From NCBI RefSeq assembly GCF_009707705.1, contig NZ_WLYX01000001.1, positions 2,108,001 to 2,172,000 of the forward strand: a stretch of 64,000 nucleotides of DNA, written 5' to 3'. Below are positions 52,151 to 64,000 of this stretch, one piece after another. This DNA comes from Paludibacterium denitrificans (lineage in GTDB: Bacteria > Pseudomonadota > Gammaproteobacteria > Burkholderiales > Chromobacteriaceae). Positions within the stretch are counted from its first letter, which is position 1, and the number at the start of each line of letters is the position of its first letter. The position numbers and the translations under genes were made by a program. Under the pieces are notes generated by a model. That model did not search any database. It was not told where the DNA came from and saw only the letters and a program-made list of their open reading frames with translations.

Positions 52151-52744
52151 TTATTTGGCAGCCGGGGCGCCCAGCGGCAATACCGTGCGGCCATATACCT
52201 CGTTCAGGATTTGGGCGATGGCGCCATAGATGGCCGATGCGCCGCAGAAAATCCCTTCAAAACCGGCAACGTGTGCCAGTTCTTCATTGCCGGTTGCCTT
52301 TTCGATGGCCAGCAGGAAAAACAGCACAACCAGAGAACCGAAGATGACCTGCAGGCTACGCGAGAGTTTGAGCGTGCCAAAGAACATGAACAGGGTAAAT
52401 ACGCCCCACATGCCAAGGTAGGCGGCCATCGAAGTGCCGTTATCCGGCGTGAAGCCCATTTTCGGTAGTGCAAGCAGGCCCACCAGCGTCAGCCAGAATA
52501 GCCCATAGGAAGTGAACGCCGTAGCGCCAAAGGTATTACCCATTTTCCACTCCTGCACGCCCGCGATGATTTGCGCCAGGCCGCCGTAGAAAATGCCCAT
52601 GGCCAGAATCATGCCGGTGAGCGGATAAAACCCGGCATTATGAAGATTCAACAGCACGGTGGTCATGCCAAAGCCCAGCAGGCCCAACGGGGCAGGGTTG
52701 GCAAGAGTAGGGGTGATTTGTAGGTTAGATTGAGCAGCAGTCAT
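52151..52744 (-). CDS. satP: Acetate/succinate transporter SatP
   Basis: This 197-residue protein belongs to the GPR1/FUN34/YaaH family with six helices. The family signature [21 protein letters not shown] is at the N-terminus and [21 protein letters not shown] follows. It imports acetate and succinate with protons. It lies just downstream of aceA on the same strand, so acetate uptake and the glyoxylate shunt are physically linked. The frame is intact. Confidence 0.93.
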   Translation of the reverse strand: MTAAQSNLQITPTLANPAPLGLLGFGMTTVLLNLHNAGFYPLTGMILAMGIFYGGLAQIIAGVQEWKMGNTFGATAFTSYGLFWLTLVGLLALPKMGFTPDNGTSMAAYLGMWGVFTLFMFFGTLKLSRSLQVIFGSLVVLFFLLAIEKATGNEELAHVAGFEGIFCGASAIYGAIAQILNEVYGRTVLPLGAPAAK

Positions 52745-52951
52745 GAGTTTCCCTGTAATTTAAGAACAAGTATTGTTGGTATTAAGATGAAATCATCGCT
52801 GGTTGGTTACCAGTCTGGTGCCACTCGTAATGAACTTCCTCGGACGGATCCGTTCGTCGTCAGCCGGTAATGCGGCGTGCGGACGGAGAAAAACAGGTTA
52901 CAGCGTGTTGCTCGATACGTGTCAGGACGGTGGATGTCTGACTGACATCCA

Positions 52952-52985
52952 CAAAAAACCCCCGGTGTTGCCATCCGGGGGTTTT
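52952..52985 (-). terminator. aceA terminator
   Basis: The stem AACCCCCGG/CCGGGGGTT is followed on the minus strand by TTTTTTG. It separates aceA from satP, which must use its own promoter or readthrough. Confidence 0.88.
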
Positions 52986-53002
52986 GATGTGCAGCAAAAA
53001 GC

Positions 53003-54299
53003 TTAGTGGAACTGTTCTTCTTCGGTAGAACCGGTCAGAGCAGTTACCGACGATACGCCACCTTGGATCGTGGTGGTTACATTGTCGAAGTAACCAGTGC
53101 CCACTTCTTGCTGGTGAGATACGAAGGTATAGCCTCGATCGCGAGCCGCAAATTCCGGCTGTTGAACTTTTTCCACGTAGGCGGACATGCCACGGATAGC
53201 ATAGTCTTGAGCCAAGTCGAACATGTTGTACCACATGTTGTGGATACCAGCCGGGGTGATGAACTGGTATTTGTAGCCCATGGCACCCAGTTCTTTCTGG
53301 AATTTGGCGATGGTGGCATCGTCCGGTTTTTCTTCCAGTTGAAGGACGGGGAGCAGTTGTAAGCCAGCAGCTTGCCCGGGAACTTGGCGTGGATAGCTTC
53401 AGCAAACTTGCGAGCAAATTCCAGATCCGGGGTACCGGTTTCGCACCAGATCAGGTCAGCGTACGGAGCGTAGGCCAGACCACGGGAGATGGCTTGTTCC
53501 AGACCTTTCTTGGTCTTGTAGAAGCCTTCAGCGGTACGTTCGCCAGTGCAGAACGGCTTGTCGTTGGCATCAACGTCAGAAGTCAGCAGGTCAGCAGCTT
53601 CAGCATCGGTACGAGCCAGGATCAGCGTCGGTACGCCGCAAACGTCAGCAGCCAGACGAGCTGCGATCAGTTTTTGGATGGCTTCCTGAGTCGGAACCAG
53701 TACCTTGCCGCCCATGTGACCGCACTTCTTAACAGCAGCCAGTTGGTCTTCGAAGTGAACGCCAGCAGCGCCAGCCTTGATCATGGACTTCATCAGTTCG
53801 AAGGCGTTCAGTACGCCACCGAAACCGGCTTCGGCGTCAGCTACGATCGGAGCGAAGTAGTCGGTGTAGCCTGCATCGCCAGCCTGAACACCCTTGGCGT
53901 GTTGAATTTCGTCAGCACGGGTGAAGGTGTTGTTGATGCGTTCAACAACGGCCGGAACGGAGTTAACCGGATACAGGGATTGGTCCGGGTACATGGACAT
54001 GTAGGAGTTGTTGTCAGCAGCAACTTGCCAGCCGGACAGGTAGATGGCCTTGATGCCAGCCTTAACCTGTTGCATGGCTTGACCACCGGTCAACGCGCCC
54101 AGACAGTTGATGAACGGTTCGTTGTGAACCGGGTTCCACAGCTTGGCTGCGCCGTTCTTAGCCGGGTGTGTTCAACTTGTACCGAACCGCGCAGACGTTC
54201 TACGTCAGCAGCGGTGTAGCCACGCTTGATACCTTTCCAGCGCGGATTTTCGTCCCAGTCTTTCTGGATGGCAGCGATGCGTTGTTCGCGAGTAGTCAT
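53003..54299 (-). CDS. aceA: Isocitrate lyase, two frameshifts
   Basis: AceA splits isocitrate into glyoxylate and succinate in the glyoxylate shunt, needed for growth on acetate. The catalytic KKCGHMGGK motif, the YPDQSLYP segment and the EEEQFH C-terminus are typical of the roughly 430-residue bacterial enzyme. Breaks are at 54162-54165 ([13 protein letters not shown]) and 53333-53336 ([14 protein letters not shown]). Both are CCTGG read as CCGG, with a T lost. No GCCGGC-type lesion is present. The start is the ATG at 54299. Confidence 0.95.
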
Positions 54300-54650
54300 G
54301 TAAAACCCTTCATTAACGATGCGTTATCTCTAGCGGGCCGGAATCAGCAATTCCGGCGCTCCTCAGTCTGAATGACGTTCCGGTTTTTCCGGAATTTTTT
54401 TTGACAATGCTTTATGTTCACTGCCATTTCTGATCACCAAACCCCCGTGGATAACGGGTTTTAGCCGGGTGAGCCAATCAGCGGGTGTGCGGTATTATAA
54501 GCACAAAAAACCGGCTCTGCGTGCACTGCAACAGAGAAAAATTGAACATTTTCGCAAGCCAACACGGTGAACGAAAATCGAATAGTCATAGCGGTTATTT
54601 TTGTGCGTAAACGAACAGAAAAGTTATAAATCGCACATTCCCCGCCTGCT
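54300..54650. other. Intergenic region between divergent aceA and grpE
   Basis: There is no gene in these bases. A TTGACA at about 54409-54414 has no good partner. A short dyad (CTCTG...CAGAG around GCACTGCAA, about 54515-54536) resembles one arm of the inverted repeat at 29943-29975. The region should hold the aceA promoter and operator. Confidence 0.4.
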
Positions 54651-54679
54651 CTTGAATTCCCGTTAAAAGCCCCTACCTA
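54651..54679 (+). promoter_or_regulatory. Sigma-32 heat-shock promoter of grpE-dnaK-dnaJ
   Basis: CTTGAA, a 13-base spacer and CCCCTACCTA match the RpoH consensus well. It is about 45 bases upstream of the grpE start. Confidence 0.82.
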
Positions 54680-54723
54680 GCATCAGGACATCATTTTTGC
54701 CGATCCATGTTTGAGGACTCGCC

Positions 54724-55260
54724 ATGCAGGAAAACCAGAATCAGGAAAACGAGAATAACGTCGTGGAAGAAACCGTTTCTAGCGAAACTGCCGTGGAGCA
54801 GACGCTGCCAGAGCAGGTGGCCGCACTGGAAGCCCGGGTAGCCGAGTTGAAAGAGCAACTGCTGCGCGCGCATGCCGATATGGAAAATCAGCGCCGCCGC
54901 AACGCGGAAGAACTGGTCAGCACGCAGAAGTATGCAATCAGTAAATTTGCTCAAGAGCTGGTATCTGTAAAAGATTATCTGGAAATGGCGCTTTTGGATC
55001 AGAGCGGCCAGATCGACACCCTGAAGATGGGCGTGGACATGACGCTCAAACAGCTGGTGGCGGCCTTTGACAAGGCGCAGATCAAGGACATCGTTCCCAA
55101 AGTAGGCGACAAGCTGGACCCGCATCAGCATCAGGCCATGAGCGCGGAAGCCTCGGACGCCGAGCCGAATACCGTGCTGCGCGTGATGCAAAAAGGTTAT
55201 CTCGTGGCTGACCGCGTGCTGCGCCCGGCCATGGTGGTGGTGGCCAAGGCCAAAGACTAA
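54724..55260 (+). CDS. grpE: Nucleotide exchange factor GrpE
   Basis: GrpE releases ADP from DnaK. The acidic, Asn/Glu-rich N-terminus leads into a long coiled coil (VAALEARVAELKEQLLRAHADMEN) and the beta-wing domain ending PNTVLRVMQKGYLVADRVLRPAMVVVAK. 178 residues, intact. It is first in the grpE-dnaK-dnaJ heat-shock cluster. An AGGTTGGCCGAA copy lies 4 bases after the stop (55264). Confidence 0.95.
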   Translation: MQENQNQENENNVVEETVSSETAVEQTLPEQVAALEARVAELKEQLLRAHADMENQRRRNAEELVSTQKYAISKFAQELVSVKDYLEMALLDQSGQIDTLKMGVDMTLKQLVAAFDKAQIKDIVPKVGDKLDPHQHQAMSAEASDAEPNTVLRVMQKGYLVADRVLRPAMVVVAKAKD

Positions 55261-55378
55261 AAAAGGTTGGCCGAATACCTCTTGAAAAAGCAGGTATAGC
55301 CAATACCTATTGAGCTAACAGTTGGCGGCTATGAAGTTCCCGCCGCAACGAAACCAATTCAGATAAAAGGAAACGACT

Positions 55379-57307
<1,929 letters not shown>

Positions 57308-57439
57308 TTCTGCGGGTCTTTTGACAGGCACGGCGCGGGCTCGGGAGTGATTCCGCCCGGCCGTGCCTTTTTCCATAAGTGCAGACTGGATTTTCGGCCA
57401 ACCTTGCTGTGTTCAAGGTGAGCCAGATGGTAAACAACA

Positions 57440-58565
57440 ATGTCCAAACGTGATTTCTACGATGTACTCGGGGTCAATCGCGATGCCTCCGACGACGAGA
57501 TCAAAAAGGCGTATCGCAAGCTGGCGATGAAGTTCCATCCGGACCGCAACCCGGACAGCAAGGACGCCGAGGAGAAGTTCAAGGAAGTCAAAGAGGCGTA
57601 TGAAATCCTCTCTGACGGCCAGAAACGTGCCGCTTATGACCAGTTTGGTCATGCCGGTGTCGATCCGCAGGCATGGGCGGCGGTGGCGGCGCGGGCTTTG
57701 GTGGCTTTGGCGACTTCTCCGACATCTTCAGCGATATCTTTGGTGGTGGTCGTGGCGGTGCCGGTGGTGGACGTTCCAATGTCTACCGTGGTGCCGATCT
57801 GCGCTACAACATGGAAATTACGCTGGAAGAAGCGGCGCGCGGTTGCGAGAAGCAGATCCGTATTCCGTCGCATGCCGATTGCGAAGTGTGCCATGGCACC
57901 GGCGCCAAACCGGGCACGCAGCCCAAGACCTGTTCTACCTGTGGTGGCCACGGTCAGGTGCGCATGAGTCAGGGTTTCTTCTCGATTCAGCAGACGTGTC
58001 CGACCTGCCATGGTACTGGTAAGCAGATCAGCGATCCTTGCACCAGCTGTCACGGCGCTGGCCAGAAGAAAACCACCAAGACGCTCAACGTCAAGATTCC
58101 GGCCGGGGTGGATGAGGGCGACCGCATTCGTCTGTCCGGCGAAGGCGAACCGGGGCAGAACGGCGGGCTTAAGGCGACTTGTATGTGGTAACCCACATCA
58201 AGGCGCATGCGGTGTTCCAGCGCGATGGCAGTGATCTGCATTGCGAGATGCCGATTTCGTTTGCCACGGCCGCCTTGGGCGGCGATGTGGAGATTCCGAC
58301 GCTGGATGGCATGGCCAAGGTCAAGATCGCGGCCGAAACGCAGAGCGGCCGGGTGTATCGCCTGCGCGGCAAGGGCGTCAAGGCCGTGCGTGGCAATAGC
58401 TATGGCGACCTGATGTGCCATGTGGTGGTGGAAACGCCGGTGAACCTGACCGAGCGGCAAAAAGAATTGCTGCGTGAGTTCGAATCCATCAGCCGGGGCG
58501 ATACCGCCAAACACAATCCGCGTTCCAAGTCGTTTATGGACAAGCTGCGCGATTTCTTTGAATAA
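57440..58565 (+). CDS. dnaJ: Chaperone DnaJ (Hsp40), two disruptions
   Basis: DnaJ delivers substrates to DnaK and stimulates its ATPase. The J domain carries HPDRNPD, the Gly/Phe region is [13 protein letters not shown], and four CxxCxGxG zinc repeats are visible ([32 protein letters not shown]). The C-terminal substrate domains end in DKLRDFFE. Breaks are at 57671-57672 (GCCGGC shortened to GC; DPQAGMGGG) and 58171-58175 ([12 protein letters not shown]). An uptake-like repeat lies between dnaK and dnaJ at 57393. Confidence 0.95.
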
Positions 58566-58582
58566 GCGTGCGTGTTGCATGA

Positions 58583-58615
58583 CAAAACGGGCTCCAGCAG
58601 GAGCCCGTTTTTTTT
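58583..58615 (+). terminator. Terminator of the dnaKJ cluster
   Basis: ACGGGCTCC/GGAGCCCGT with a 4-base loop is followed by T residues. Confidence 0.93.
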
Positions 58616-58635
58616 ATGTCCGTACGGAGGATGGC

Positions 58636-60642
58636 TTACCACAGACGGATGCGATCGGCCGGTGCCTTGTACATGCGATCTCCCGGATGGACATCAAAGG
58701 CCCGTAAGAAGGCGTCACTGTTGGCCGAAGCCCCGATGGCGCGGAACGGCTCCGGCGAGTGTGGATCGGACACCAATTGCGACAGCAGGGCGGCGTCGCG
58801 CGTCTTGCTGCGCCAGACCCGGGCAAAACCGTAGAAGAAACGCTGGTCGCCCGTCATGCCGTCGATCACCGGGGCCGGTTTGCCTGCCAGTGACAGCTGA
58901 TAAGCCTTATAGGCGATTTGCAGGCGTTGTCGGCAATGTTCTCGCCCAGCGTCAGCTGGCCGTTGATGTGTTTGCCCGGCAGCGCTTCGTAGCGATTGTA
59001 TTGCGCCACCAGCTTGGCCGTGAGCGCCCGGAAGCGGGCGCGATCTTCTGCCGTCCACCAGTTGTTGAGGTTGCCGTCGCCATCAAACTGGCTGCCCTGA
59101 TCATCAAAGCCGTGGCTGATTTCATGGCCGATCACCGCGCCGATGCCGCCGTAGTTGGCGGCGTCGTCGGCCTGCATGTCAAAGAATGGCGGTTGCAGGA
59201 TGGCGGCCGGGAACACGATCTCGTTCAGCGTGGGGTTGTAATAGGCGTTGACGGTTTGCGGTGTCATGCCCCACTCGCTGCGATCGACCGGTTTGCCAAG
59301 CTTCTTGATCATTTCGCGGTAGCGAAACGCGCTGGCGTGCTGGATATTACCGACCAGATCGTTGGCCGAAATGGTCAGCGACGAATAGTCTTTCCACTTG
59401 TCCGGGTAACCGATCTTCAGCGTGTACTGCGACAGCTTGCGCTGGGCGGCAGCGCGCGTGGCCGGGCTCATCCAGCTCAAGGTGTCGATGCTCTGGCGGT
59501 AGGCCGCCATCAGGTTGTCGACCAGTTGCAGCATGCGTGCCTTGGCCGCCGGGGGGAAATAGTGCTGCACGTACAGCTTGCCGATGGCTTCGCCCAGACT
59601 GTCTTCCACGGTGGCTACCGCGCGTTTCCAGCGCGGGCGTTGCTGCTGGGTACCGGCCAGTGCCTTGCCATAAAATTCGAACCGTGCGGTAACCATCGCC
59701 TTGTTGAGGTACGGCGCGTAGCCATCCAGCAGGCGGCTGGACAGGTAGTCTTGCCAGCTTGCCAGCGGCTGACTGTTAATCAATTTGGCCGGGGCGCTGA
59801 CATAGCCGGGCTGGGCGACATTGAGTTCGGCCAACTGTGGCACGCTTCCCCGGGCAAAAAAGCTCGGCCAGTCGATGTCGGGAGCCAGCTGGGCTAACTG
59901 GGCCAAGGTCAGCTTGTTATAGGTTTTTTGCGGGTCGCGGTTGTCGACCTTGCTCCATTGCAACTGCGCCAGTTGCCGTTCCAGCTGAAACACCGTTTGA
60001 GCGCGCTGGGCGGGATGGCTGAATTGCGCCTGACGGAATAGCGCGGTGAGGTAGCGGAGATACGCCCTGGCGGGCGTGTTCAAAACGGGCGTCTTTCTCC
60101 AGATAATAATCGCGGTCCGGCATGGCCAGCCCGCTCTGGTAGACCCCGGCCAGCGTGGCGCGCGAGTTCTTGGCGTCGGGCTCGACATACAGGCCGAGCG
60201 GCGTTTCCAGCGGCTCGCTCTGCCATTGCCCCAACAGCGCGACCAGTTGCGCCTTGTTGCGCAGCGCGGCGACACGGGCCAGCTGTGGCTGTAGCGGGGT
60301 CAGCCCCGGGCGTTCGATGCGAGCTTCGCCCATGAAGCTGTGGTACAGGTCGCCGATTTTTTGCGCTTCAGCCGAGTCGGTCGGGTGGGCGGCGGCGTTC
60401 TCGATGATCTGGCGGCTGCGCAGCTGGTTGAGATCGTACAGGGTCTTGAAGGCGCCGATATGGGCCTCTTCCGGTGGCAGTACGGTTTGCTTGATCCAGC
60501 TGCCGTTGACGGCATGGTAGATGTCGTCCTGCGGTCGGACGGTGGGATCGAAGCCCTCTTTGCCGATGCCGGAGGGCGTGTCAGCCTGCGCGGCGCCATG
60601 GAGGACGAGCAGGCCGGTGATCAGCGCGAGCGGGAATTTCAT
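58636..60642 (-). CDS. M13-family zinc metallopeptidase, two disruptions
   Basis: This is a secreted M13 (neprilysin/PepO) peptidase of about 670 residues. The signal peptide is MKFPLALITGLLVLHGAAQA. The zinc motif HEISH (in AVIGHEISHGFDDQG), the GENIAD third ligand region and NAYYNPTLNEIVFPA are diagnostic. The C-terminus ends DRIRLW, as in the family (usually CRVW or similar). Breaks are at about 60065-60070 (extra base at CCAGG in EHARQAYLRYL) and 58924-58925 (GENIADNAGLQIAY; GCCGGC shortened to GC). Three GTTGGCCGAA copies lie inside (58720, 59361, 59826). It degrades small peptides in the periplasm or outside the cell. Confidence 0.92.
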
Positions 60643-60802
60643 GAAGCGGCTTTCTACGGGTGCACGACAAGTCAGACCATGATAGGTCAAAACATCCGGG
60701 CAATTGGAGTGGTGGCTGGCCACGCGGGTTCCCGCTGTCGGGAACGTTATGGCCGACGCCATGGTCACAGCTAGCGTTGGCTCGGCACAATACCGTGGCT
60801 GA

Positions 60803-61849
<1,047 letters not shown>

Positions 61850-61875
61850 GTGGGGGATTGCACCTCCTGCTGACC

Positions 61876-61899
61876 GGGCAGCCTGCGGGCTGCCTTTTT
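61876..61899 (+). terminator. hemB terminator
   Basis: GGCAGCC/GGCTGCC with a 4-base loop is followed by five T residues. An uptake-like repeat follows at 61916. Confidence 0.88.
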
Positions 61900-61994
61900 G
61901 CGTGCTTGTGGTGAGGTTGGCCGAACCCCTACAATCCGTCGCCATCACCATTACATACGCCGTTCTGTTGGAATGGCGCTAACGAGGCCATGAT

Positions 61995-62231
61995 ATGAAT
62001 TGGGCGCATTCAAGCTGGTTCTGGATTGCCATCATTGCCGCACCACTGGTTACCGTGGTGGGAACGCTGGCCCGGTTGGCGCGCAAGGAGCCGCCGATCA
62101 AGCTGCCTCCGGGCGTAGTGCCACAGCCGTGGCAGGATGAAGACGAACAGGAAGATGAGGCGGCTACGGCGCACCCGGTAGCGGCAAAACCATCGTCCGC
62201 CGCCAAGCCGGATGAGCTGTCTGGACGTTAA
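61995..62231 (+). CDS. Small single-span membrane protein
   Basis: This 78-residue protein has one N-terminal membrane helix (about residues 7-25) and a cytoplasmic tail, first basic ([10 protein letters not shown]), then acidic (DEDEQEDE) and Ala/Pro-rich. It is not recognised. The stop lies in GTTAAGC, a string that replaces GCCGGC elsewhere (ntrC), so the end may be artefactual. It converges on the chemoreceptor gene and overlaps it by 4 bases. Confidence 0.5.
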   Translation: MNWAHSSWFWIAIIAAPLVTVVGTLARLARKEPPIKLPPGVVPQPWQDEDEQEDEAATAHPVAAKPSSAAKPDELSGR

Positions 62232-63351
62232 GCCTTGCCGCTCGCCTTGGCTACTTGCGCCAGAGCGGATTGCGACAGGTGATCGAAGGCATCGATGACG
62301 CCAAGGCTGGTGCTTTCCACCACGTCCAGCGCCTGTTCCGCGGCCGCCTGATTGTGTTGTTCCTTCTGCAGCAATGCCTCGCGCGCGGCCTGATGGAACG
62401 CGGCATGTGGCGGTTCCAGATCGCGGTAGCTTACCAGATGCGAGAAGTATTGCTTGCCGTCGCCTTCGTAAAACCACTTGCCGAGGCGGCAGTGCTGATG
62501 GTCGTTGACGTCTTGCGAGCGTTTTTCGGCCAACCCCAAAAAGACGCGGTACAGCTCGAACTTGAAGGTGTTGTGGTCGATCTTGGCCAGTTCGGCAAAA
62601 CCGATCAGCGAGGCGGTTTCCAGTACCTGCTCCAGCCGTATCAGCTGGTTCAGCATGCGCTGCAGGCTGTCGGCCGCTTCCCGGCCCTGTGTGGCCGATT
62701 CGCCCACCAGCGTACCCAGTTGGTGCGCCGCCCGGCTGGCCACGTCGGTTTTAACGCCAATGCCTTCCACCAGATGTTCGATGTCGGCGGTTGCCTGACT
62801 GGTGCGTTCGGCCAACTTGCGCACTTCATCCGCCACCACGGCAAAGCCGCGGCCCTGTTCATAGGCGCGCGCCGCTTCAATGGCGGCATTGAGCGCCAGC
62901 AGGTTGGTTTGCTGGGCGATGCCGCTGATGAGCGACACGATGTTGCCGATCTGTTCGGTCTGGCTCTTCAGCCCGTCGATGTGATCTTCCGCCTGCCGCG
63001 CGTATCCCAGCAATTCATTGTGCGCCTGCAGCCCGTGTAATACCTGCTGGCTGCTTTGCTGCGTGGTGGACGAGACTTCCTCGATAAACCCGCGCTCGCC
63101 GCCCAGCATGTTGGCCAGCCGGGCATAGCCGCCCTGCAATGCCTTGAGCGACTGGTTGAAGCTGGCCATGCGCTCTGCCTTGCTGCGCAGCGCCGCCAGT
63201 TCCTCGCGCAGCTGGGCGTTTTCCGTCTCCAAAGCCTGTTGCTTAAGCTGGTTTGCTGCTGCAGCGTCTGGCGGCTGGTTTCCAGCTCGCTTTGCAGGCG
63301 GGCAATTTCCGCTTCTCTCTCTTCGGCCACGCGCGAGTTGAAAAACAGCAC
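62228..63351 (-). CDS. Soluble chemoreceptor with C-terminal CZB zinc domain, one disruption
   Basis: This protein of about 374 residues has no membrane segment. The N-terminal coiled coil (residues 5-75) is followed by a methyl-accepting signalling domain with the hairpin tip [19 protein letters not shown]. The C-terminal CZB domain has the zinc motif [11 protein letters not shown] and later His residues. Similar cytosolic receptors (TlpD of Helicobacter, CZB diguanylate cyclases) sense zinc or hypochlorous acid. The start is probably the GTG at 63351 after GGAAGG. The frame breaks at 63241-63248, an exact GCTTAAGC in [12 protein letters not shown]. Copies of GTTGGCCGAA lie at 62525 and 62817 (KLAERT in the receptor hairpin). 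Confidence 0.87.
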
Positions 63352-63558
63352 GGCAATCCTTCCCTGAATTTGTTTATGACAAAGCGGAATGTTACTACAC
63401 AAACAAATAGGATATATGACGGAAATTCCGCTAAGTTTATTCGGTCAGACTAGCCATGGCGCAGCTGGCTTGACGGGGTTTGTCCGCATATGGCTGGAGC
63501 ATCCCCGAGCAAATCCGGTAGAATCAACCTTCGACTTTTTATATTGCCAACCACGTTT

Positions 63559-64000
63559 ATGCTTACCTTCCGAGGAAATCATCCTCACGCTTCAGCATTA
63601 CTGGAACCGCCAGGGCTGCGCGCTGTTGCAGCCGTACGATACGGAGGTGGGCGCCGGTACTTCGCATACCGCTACCTTCCTGCGTGCGCTGGGTCCGGAA
63701 CCTTGGAATGCGGCGTATGTGCAACCGTCGCGCCGTCCCAAGGATGGGCGTTATGGCGAAAACCCGAACCGTCTGTTCCAGCATCACCAGTTTCAGGTGG
63801 TGTTGAAGCCGTCGCCGTCGAACATTCAGGAACTGTATCTGGGCTCGCTCAAGGAACTGGGCATTGATCCCACCGTGCACGATATCCGTTTCGTTGAAGA
63901 CGACTGGGAAAACCCGACGCTGGGCGCCCTGGGGCTGGGTTGGGAAGTATGGCTCAACGGCATGGAAGTGACGCAGTTCACCTACTTCCAGCAAGTGGGC
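63559..64000 (+). CDS. glyQ: Glycyl-tRNA synthetase alpha subunit (partial, one frameshift)
   Basis: This is the N-terminal half of the catalytic alpha subunit of the tetrameric bacterial glycyl-tRNA synthetase. [31 protein letters not shown] and [18 protein letters not shown] are strongly conserved. The gene runs off the right edge; glyS would be expected next. The frame breaks at 63570-63575 near codon 5, where CCAGG reads CCGAGG (MLTFQEIILTLQ). The start is the ATG at 63559. The 207-base gap upstream is AT-rich and holds no gene. Confidence 0.94.

Noticed and set aside
54405-54445. Sigma-70 promoter with TTGACA in the aceA-grpE gap
   Set aside because: No acceptable -10 element at 16-18 bases on the same strand.
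55281-55306. Second sigma-32 promoter between grpE and dnaK
   Set aside because: CTTGAAA is present but the -10 region (CAATAC) is poor; the grpE promoter is sufficient.

Overview
The window is chromosomal DNA of a Neisseriales betaproteobacterium, most likely outside Neisseria itself (Chromobacteriaceae or Chitinibacteraceae type). The evidence is a RmpM-like OmpA protein with the N-terminal signature of Neisseria RmpM, a betaproteobacterial gene set (DUF3108-purN-purM-hda, ntrBC-glnA, bamC-dapA, cysI-DUF934, ribF-ileS-lspA-ispH) and GC-rich coding sequence. No prophage, insertion sequence, CRISPR array, rRNA or tRNA gene was recognised; this is core genome.

Layout: 0-9.7 kb purine synthesis (purN, purM), hda, a HAD phosphatase, a DUF815 ATPase, a Nudix-ThiE fusion, ubiC-ubiA, lrgAB and sixA. 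9.7-18.1 kb: metE/metR divergent pair with a MetR box, then ntrC-ntrB-DUF4124-glnA, with a sigma-54 promoter and an NtrC box upstream of glnA. 18.2-23.6 kb: rhodanese, aroE, mtgA, mgtE, prmC, PAP2. 23.6-30.9 kb: slyD, a ribosomal-oxygenase-like cupin, a small Ala-rich lipoprotein, bamC, dapA, ybiT-type ABC-F, an SDR reductase. 30.9-34.9 kb: sulfate assimilation (cysB, cysH, cysI, DUF934). 35-43.3 kb: rmpM, ribF-ileS-lspA-ispH, htpG. 43.4-52 kb: membrane protein, GST, SIMPL protein, diguanylate cyclase, a TrpXYZ-type ABC transporter, an amino-acid permease. 52-54.3 kb: acetate transporter satP and aceA. 54.6-58.6 kb: grpE-dnaK-dnaJ. 58.6-64 kb: M13 peptidase, hemB, a soluble CZB chemoreceptor and the start of glyQ.

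Two signals run across the whole window. (1) The 10-mer GTTGGCCGAA occurs about 47 times (roughly one per 1.4 kb, against about 0.1 expected by chance), in both orientations, in genes and between them, and in several places as inverted pairs that form terminator-like hairpins. Intergenic copies extend to AGGTTGGCCGAA, which matches 9 of 12 positions of a known Neisseriaceae DNA uptake sequence dialect. I read it as an undescribed uptake-sequence dialect. (2) Nearly all the housekeeping genes that are broken here are broken at one of two motifs. About 50 positions where conserved protein sequence requires GCCGGC read GCTTAAGC, GCTTAGC, GCTAAGC, GTTAAGC or similar. About 26 CCWGG sites have lost the central base (CCGG) or gained one (CCGAGG/CCTCGG, CCAGGG). 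Dozens of essential genes cannot be pseudogenes together, so I treat these as sequence-level artefacts, probably modification-driven long-read basecalling errors, implying active methyltransferases for GCCGGC and CCWGG. CDS coordinates below span the whole intended gene, and each disruption is noted.
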